From GCA-2746365 sp963711255 (lineage in GTDB: Bacteria > Pseudomonadota > Gammaproteobacteria > SZUA-229): 64,000 bases of DNA. Of the stretch, positions 59,346 through 64,000 are shown one piece after another. The first letter of the stretch is position 1; each line of letters starts with the position of its first letter. The position numbers and the translations under genes were made by a program. Location of the stretch: positions 1-64,000 of the forward strand of contig CAVQDO010000011.1 in NCBI GenBank assembly GCA_963711255.1, read 5' to 3'. A model generated the notes under the pieces. The model was not told the origin of the DNA and ran no database searches. It saw only the letters and a list, made by a program, of their open reading frames with translations.

Positions 59346-59382
59346 AAAAGGCGGCTGCTGTGAAAACAGGGCCGCCTTTTTT
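59346..59382 (+). terminator. terminator of PEP-CTERM gene
   Basis: Stem aaaaggcggc/gccgcctttt with a GC-containing loop and a T run. Confidence 0.85.
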
Positions 59383-59530
59383 AATGGCTCTACTAAGAAA
59401 TCACAGCTTAATCCCCAATTAAATTCTGGTTAAATAAGGCGATTTTCTATAGATTTGTTGGTATATGCGTTAAATGCAGCCATGATAGACTTGTTCTTTT
59501 TTTACGGGCAGAGACTACTCTGAAAATTCA

Positions 59531-59998
59531 ATGAATGATAATACGAAAGAAGAAATGAGCATTAATGATGTTGATGCGAGCTTTTCCAGTGGTATTGCAG
59601 CATTTGAAGCGAAAAACTTTAAACAGTCACTGCAGTTTCTGGGGCCGCTGGCTGAAGCGGGTGATGCCGAATCGCAGCACCGCTGTGCCATCATGTATCA
59701 AAACGGCCTGGGTGTCGTCGCCAATGAAGCTAAAGCTGTTGAATATATGAAAGCTGCCGCTGAGCAGGGACATCCGGTTGCACAGCATGGACTGGGTTTT
59801 ATGTACATGGAAGGCGAGTGTGTGGATAAAGACGCTCAGCAGGCCGTTAAATGGTTTACCAAAGCAGGTGAGCAGGGGCTGGTTGGTTCCTTGACGACCC
59901 TGGCGATGATGTATCAGGAAGGTAAGGGCGTCGAAAAAAATCCGGAAGAAGCAAAACGCCTGTACAAGCTTGCCGGTTTTGATGATATGCAGTTTTAG
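59531..59998 (+). CDS. Sel1-repeat (TPR-like) protein
   Basis: A 155-residue protein built from about three Sel1-like repeats (AESQHRCAIMYQNGLGVVANEAKAVEYMKAAAEQ, PVAQHGLGFMYMEG, GSLTTLAMMYQEGKGVEKNPEEAKRLY). No signal peptide. Such proteins are scaffolds for protein contacts. It sits 58 bp upstream of the MoxR-type ATPase gene and may be part of the same unit. Confidence 0.88.
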   Translation: MNDNTKEEMSINDVDASFSSGIAAFEAKNFKQSLQFLGPLAEAGDAESQHRCAIMYQNGLGVVANEAKAVEYMKAAAEQGHPVAQHGLGFMYMEGECVDKDAQQAVKWFTKAGEQGLVGSLTTLAMMYQEGKGVEKNPEEAKRLYKLAGFDDMQF

Positions 59999-60056
59999 TC
60001 TTTGCCGTTTGCAGGCAACAAAGTTTATTGATTAATTATTAGAAGATACAAATATT

Positions 60057-61097
60057 ATGCGTCCAGCACATTTATTAACCGTCGTAGAAAAAGAATATAT
60101 AAGTACACAAAGCGGACATCACACACCTGTGATGTTGTGGGGTGCACCGGGTGTGGGTAAATCACAGATGGTGGCGCAGGTTGCTGAAAATCAGGATACG
60201 CCATTAATTGATATTCGTTTGTCTCAGATGGAGCCCAGTGATTTGCGCGGTATTCCATTCAAAGTCGAGAATACTGTTGAGTGGGCTGTGCCCGCGATGC
60301 TGCCTGATGCAAAACGCCACGGTGACAAAAGGCATTTTGTTTCTTGATGAAATCACTTCCGCACCGCCCAGTGTTTCAGCGGCTGCCTACCAGTTAATTC
60401 TCGACAGAAAACTGGGTGAATACGAAGTGCCTGAAGGCTGGGCGATTATTGCTGCCGGAAACGGCAGGGCGATCGCGGCGTTACCTACAGTATGCCGGCA
60501 CCGCTGGCTAATCGCTTTTCGCACTACGAAGTGGATATTAATCTCGACGACTGGGTCGCCTGGGCATATGCCAATGGCATTGACGAACGTGTTATTGCTT
60601 TTTTGCGTTTCAGGCAGGATTTATTATTCGAGTTTGATGCTTCACAAAACCCGGTTGCCTTTCCGTCACCGCGTTCGTGGGAATTCGCGCATCGCGCATT
60701 GCATAAATTTGAAGATCATCCGGAATTATTTTCCGGTGCTTTACAGGCCTGTGTCGGCAAGGCTGCGGGTATTGAGTTAGCTGCATTTATTGCCAGCCTT
60801 GATCAAATGCCTGATCTTGATGCCATCATAAATGGCGAAGAAGTTGAAACACCAAAAGAAATTGATTTGCAGTATGCCGTGGCAACTGCACTGGTTGGCC
60901 GTGCTATTCGTGCAAAAGAAACCGATGAGGCGATGAAGGTACACGGCAATATTCTGAGTTACGCCAATCGTTTCCCGCAGCGTGAAATGGGTGTGATGAT
61001 GGTTTCCGACATGCACCGTGCTATTGGCCAGGATATTTTCAGTGTACCTGAGTTTGCCAACTGGGCAGATAAGATAGCTGATTTAATGTTGTATTAA
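60057..61097 (+). pseudogene. MoxR-type AAA+ ATPase, two frameshifts
   Basis: MoxR/CbbQ-like ATPase that would act with the VWA protein downstream. Walker A GAPGVGKSQM (about residue 32) and IDIRLSQMEPSDLRGIP are in the first frame. Walker B GILFLDEI and sensor region IIAAGN are in the second (about 60318 to 60465). The third part, starting at MPAPLANRFSHYEVD, is in the first frame again. An extra A in the run gacaaaagg and a lost C in aaacggc, in that order, would cancel each other. The rejoined product has the family pattern AAGNRQGDRGVTYSMP. Two opposite indels in one gene look like sequence errors rather than decay. Confidence 0.8.
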
Positions 61098-61105
61098 AAG
61101 ATGAA

Positions 61106-61266
61106 TTAACCGCAGATTAGGGCAGGGATACCCGTAACTAGAGTAACGCAGGAGCAGTTACCGAGACAATGTGCCTGTTCTCACGCAAGGCATAAGACGA
61201 AAAGTATTGAATTATGCTGATCAATAATTAAAATGTTTTCTCTGCGCCTCCGCGTCTCTGCGGTAA
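61106..61266. repeat. dispersed palindromic repeat, family B composite copy
   Basis: Same left module as at 53147 (ccgcagattagggcaggga...), but the middle is replaced by unrelated sequence and the right arm tctctgcgcctccgcgtctctg is kept. A partly decayed or recombined composite. Confidence 0.75.
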
Positions 61267-61293
61267 TTTTTTTGTTTTTAAGTTTTAAATATT

Positions 61294-62553
61294 ATGAGCG
61301 ATTATCCCGACGTTGAACAAAAACTTGCTACTGCCAGAACTCGTTTGATTCTGGACAAGCCATTTCTTGGCGCGCTGGTTTTACGCCTGCCCATGGTGGC
61401 GGGTGACCCTAAATGGTGTGAAACGACATTTAGTGACGGCAAGACGTTCTATTACAACAACGATTACATTGATGCACTGGATCAGGAGCAGACCCAGTTC
61501 GCGTTATCACATGAAGCATTGCATTGTGCGCTCTCGCACTTTCACCGTCGTGGGCACCGGATAAAACTGCGCTGGGACCTGGCCTGCGATTACGCGGTTA
61601 ATCCATTGCTTATTAATGACGGATTAAAGCCCACACCGGATGCCATGCATCTTCGTGAGTACGAAGGCATGACTGCGGAAGAAATTTATCCCTGCCTGGA
61701 AGATAATGAGAATGATGGTGAGCGTGATTTAGAAAACGAAAGTAAATCTGACGATGCGGATAACGATGATCAGCAGTCTCGCCAGGATAATAGCGGTGGC
61801 GGTAACAAAAAAGAGAAAGAAAACGACGAACAAAGCGAAGGCCAGGGCGAGCAGGATAAAGACCAGGATGATGCTGGTCAGGGCGGCATGGCACAACAGC
61901 CTACGGGTATGACGCAGCAGGAAGAAGATGAACTAAGCCTGCAGTGGGAGCAGCGTCTTGCAGGTGCCGCGCAGCAGGCATTACAGTCCGGCAAGCTGGA
62001 AGGCGATATGGCCAGAATGGTCGACCACCTGTTGCAGCCTAAACTTCCATGGCGCATGCTGCTGGCGCGTTACATGTCGGCAACGGCGCGTGAAGATTAT
62101 AGTTATATGCGCCCGTCATCTCGCCGCGGTGACCCGGCGGTGTACCCCAGTATGCGCAGTAACGAAACCAATATTGTGGTTGCGGTTGATACTAGCGGCT
62201 CGATTGATCAGGAAGAAATTCAGGAATTTATTTCCGAAATCGATGCCATTAAAAGCCAGGTACGTGCCAGTGTTACACTACTAACCTGTGACTCAACACT
62301 GAATTATGGCTGTCCGTGGATATTTGAAGCCTGGGATGCGTTTCAGTTTGATGTCGAGATTCGCGGTGGCGGCGGAACAAACTTCAGACCGGTTTTTGAC
62401 TGGGTTGAAGAGCAGGACAGGGCGCCGGACCTGTTGGTGTATTTTACCGATGCAGAAGGTTTATTCCCCGAAGTTGAACCAACGTTCCCGGTGACCTGGC
62501 TGGTTAAAGGTAAAGCCACAGTACCGTTTGGTGTTCGCGTTCAGTTGAACTAG
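61294..62553 (+). CDS. VWA/DUF2201-type putative metallopeptidase
   Basis: A 419-residue protein that pairs with MoxR-type ATPases. The N-terminal part has a zinc-peptidase-like HEALH motif (SHEALHCALSHFHRRGHR). A long acidic, Gln/Asp-rich linker follows (about residues 145-205). The C-terminal VWA-like domain has the MIDAS pattern VAVDTSGSIDQEEI and IRGGGGTNFRPVFDW. MoxR/VWA pairs work as metal- or protein-remodelling chaperones (for example NorQ/NorD, CbbQ/CbbO), so the present pair may mature an enzyme of this organism; which one is not known. Confidence 0.87.
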   Translation: MSDYPDVEQKLATARTRLILDKPFLGALVLRLPMVAGDPKWCETTFSDGKTFYYNNDYIDALDQEQTQFALSHEALHCALSHFHRRGHRIKLRWDLACDYAVNPLLINDGLKPTPDAMHLREYEGMTAEEIYPCLEDNENDGERDLENESKSDDADNDDQQSRQDNSGGGNKKEKENDEQSEGQGEQDKDQDDAGQGGMAQQPTGMTQQEEDELSLQWEQRLAGAAQQALQSGKLEGDMARMVDHLLQPKLPWRMLLARYMSATAREDYSYMRPSSRRGDPAVYPSMRSNETNIVVAVDTSGSIDQEEIQEFISEIDAIKSQVRASVTLLTCDSTLNYGCPWIFEAWDAFQFDVEIRGGGGTNFRPVFDWVEEQDRAPDLLVYFTDAEGLFPEVEPTFPVTWLVKGKATVPFGVRVQLN

Positions 62554-62558
62554 AAAAC

Positions 62559-62664
62559 TTTTAACCACAGAGGGCAGGACGCCTGTAGGGAAAAACGTAG
62601 GATCGTTACCGAGACATTAGAGGCACGGAGAAAAATAAATGTATTTCTTGCGTCTCTGCAGTCT
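62559..62664. repeat. degenerate family B copy
   Basis: Left ttaaccacagagggcaggacgcctgtaggg, centre gttaccgagacattagaggcacgg and right cttgcgtctctgcagtc. The right arm is short and mismatched, and only the modular order identifies it. Confidence 0.5.
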
Positions 62665-62777
62665 AAGTCAATGGCTACGAAATAACTAATTCTGCGTGAA
62701 ATTATATATGAATCCACGGACACAAACCTTGTGCTACTTCGGGCTCTATGGTCTACCGCGGTGGAAATTTTTTTAAA

Positions 62778-63903
62778 GTGGCACTTTCAGCAGAAGATAA
62801 TTTACGTCTAAATGTATTGCTTAGCGCAGGAGCTTTATGCCGTGCGTATAGACGAATCTAAAATGACCGTGTTTGCATTGACGGCTAAAGGTGAAGCAAC
62901 GGTACCGCTGAATGCGATTGGAAAAGACGAGGCTTATATCAAGGAAGTTAAAGCCCTGTTCAGTACGCATGTTATGGGTTCACCCGGCGGTTACCCGGTT
63001 TATTTGAAGCGCTGGACTCGAATGGGACAGGCTCGCGATGAAAGCCTGGCGCAACTGTTATTACTTGGTGAGCCGGAAGCGGTTGTTGCTGCTGTACATG
63101 CGCCCGGCTTAAGTGATGAGTTAGCTGCCCGTGCCTGGTGGGCAATGCCGACTGCTGAGAATGCACGACGTATGCTGGAAAAACCCGCGGTAGTCGAAGG
63201 TGAAACAGGCAGGGTGCTGGCAGAGTTTCTGCTTGAGTTCCTGCCTTTTGAAGAAGAACAGAGTGACATTATTGAATCCGTTCGGCTGGTATTGCAGCCG
63301 GGATTGATTAGTCAGGATGAAAAAGAAAAGCTCTGGGCAAAGACAAAAACGAAACGCAGTTTTTATGTTGGTTTTCTACATGCTTCTGCAGAAGACCTGC
63401 CAGTAAACGTTGATGCCAATCCTAATTACGAAAAGATAAAGCAGCAGCTTGCTTCGCACCTTGATCAGGGTGATCCCTATGCTGTTATGCTGGAAAAGGT
63501 TTTAAGTGCGAAAGGACAGGCCACGATAAAAACAATCGAAGATGCATTAAATAAACCGGGCAACCAGGATGTGGTTGTTTCACTGCTGGCTGCGGTAGCA
63601 AATTATTTCGAGAGTATTATTCCGCAACAGTACACCGAAGATGATATTACAGCTATATGCACAGAAGCTGAATCACTTTGCTGCACTGCCGACAGTGATA
63701 TCTATAACGTTGTTTCAACTTTGAACGGCGATGCAGAGAAAGTTCAGCAGTATCTTCGTGCCATGACAGTGCTGGCCTGCCTTAGCGTGAAGCTGGTTAA
63801 TCCTATCTTTGCGCGTTCAGATGCCATCGGTACGGTTATGCGTAAAAAAATTAAACCAATAACCGATCCTGTTATTGAGCAGCTTCACATTTTGCGTGAT
63901 TAG
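62778..63903 (+). CDS. dsrS: DsrS-like sulfur metabolism protein, detached from dsr operon
   Basis: Resembles DsrS, a cytoplasmic protein of unknown biochemical role encoded at the end of the dsr operon in purple sulfur bacteria. Recognisable parts: VRIDESKMTVFAL, VMGSPGGYPVYLKRWTRMGQ, RDESLAQLLLLGEPEAVV, ARAWWAMPTAENARRML and a conserved end. From 62778 (GTG) the frame gives ALSAEDNLRLNVLL, which is the expected N terminus, but a one-base insertion near 62823 moves it to the frame that opens at 62812 (MYCLAQELYAVR). The clean frame is 62812-63903 (363 residues). Family call is from memory of the motif order. Confidence 0.62.
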
Positions 63904-63920
63904 GCATAACTTAAACTGCT

Positions 63921-64000
63921 ATGCGATTTGATAAAGTTTTAGTGAACTTGAACGTGCAGCTAAAAGCAGATGAGTTGCAGCAACATTTGCCCTGTTCAGC
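63921..64000 (+). CDS. partial gene at window edge
   Basis: An open frame starting at ATG 63921 (MRFDKVLVNLNVQLKADELQ...) runs to the end of the window without a stop. It begins about 17 bp after the DsrS-like gene, same strand, so it is probably part of the same transcript. Too short to identify. Confidence 0.45.
   Translation, partial: MRFDKVLVNLNVQLKADELQQHLPCS

Noticed and set aside
1..64000. tRNA or rRNA genes
   Set aside because: Gaps between genes were read for cloverleaf ends and conserved rRNA stretches and none was found; a dedicated RNA search was not possible.

Overview
The window reads as chromosomal DNA of a sulfur-oxidising, probably chemolithoautotrophic marine-type gammaproteobacterium. 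The main evidence is a complete oxidative-type dsr operon (dsrABEFHCMKLJOPNR on the minus strand, 33682-46792), a dissimilatory-type ATP sulfurylase (sat), a candidate sulfur globule envelope protein, a pyrophosphate-based energy pair (H+-pumping pyrophosphatase and PPi-dependent phosphofructokinase) and the marine-type proteobacterial dedicated sortase system. Genus cannot be decided from the sequence.

Layout. 156-7446: dedicated sortase system (class GN sortase, VIT/VWA sortase target, OmpA-like PdsO, response regulator PdsR, kinase PdsS), with a small MITE-like element inside a DUF4258-like gene in the middle. 7502-13673: molybdenum cofactor genes moaB/moeA, a DUF4105 membrane protein, DUF3015, a lipoprotein hydrolase and a DUF302 protein. 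13813-18290: a compact candidate regulon made of a porin, two secreted DsrE-like proteins, a TlpA-like thioredoxin, an ECF sigma factor and an anti-sigma factor whose periplasmic part is itself DsrE-like. Three of its promoters share GAAT-N16-CGTCT. 18302-22896: phosphoesterase, ApbE, sat, sulfur globule protein behind an FNR-like box, a tandem repeat, msrA. 23175-30900: broken outer-membrane barrel, DksA/TraR, YdcH, hppA-adk-pfp, SlyD-like, S24 protein. 31046-46792: rhodanese, NarX/NarL-like two-component pair and the dsr operon. 47229-50056: a dioxygenase, then a small gene, a Cas6/Cmx6-like RNA endonuclease homologue with no CRISPR array, a DsrC paralogue lacking both functional cysteines, and another small gene. 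50254-58544: three hydroxylase/acetyltransferase-type genes, SulP transporter, polysaccharide deacetylase, Sfum_1244-family gene. 58545-64000: PEP-CTERM-type protein behind a sigma-54 promoter, Sel1 protein, MoxR ATPase plus VWA/metallopeptidase-like partner, and a dsrS-like gene detached from the dsr operon.

How the genes fit together. Stored sulfur (globule protein) would be fed through rhodanese and the DsrEFH/DsrC relay to DsrAB, with electrons passing via DsrL and DsrMKJOP. Sat and SulP act at the sulfite/sulfate end. HppA and PPi-PFK suggest that pyrophosphate, including that linked to sulfur and carbon metabolism, is used for energy conservation.

Two general features stand out. First, many intergenic gaps carry palindromic repeats from at least two dispersed families. 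Second, at least six otherwise well-conserved genes have single-base frameshifts, several in compensating pairs, so residual indel errors in the sequence are at least as likely as real pseudogenes.
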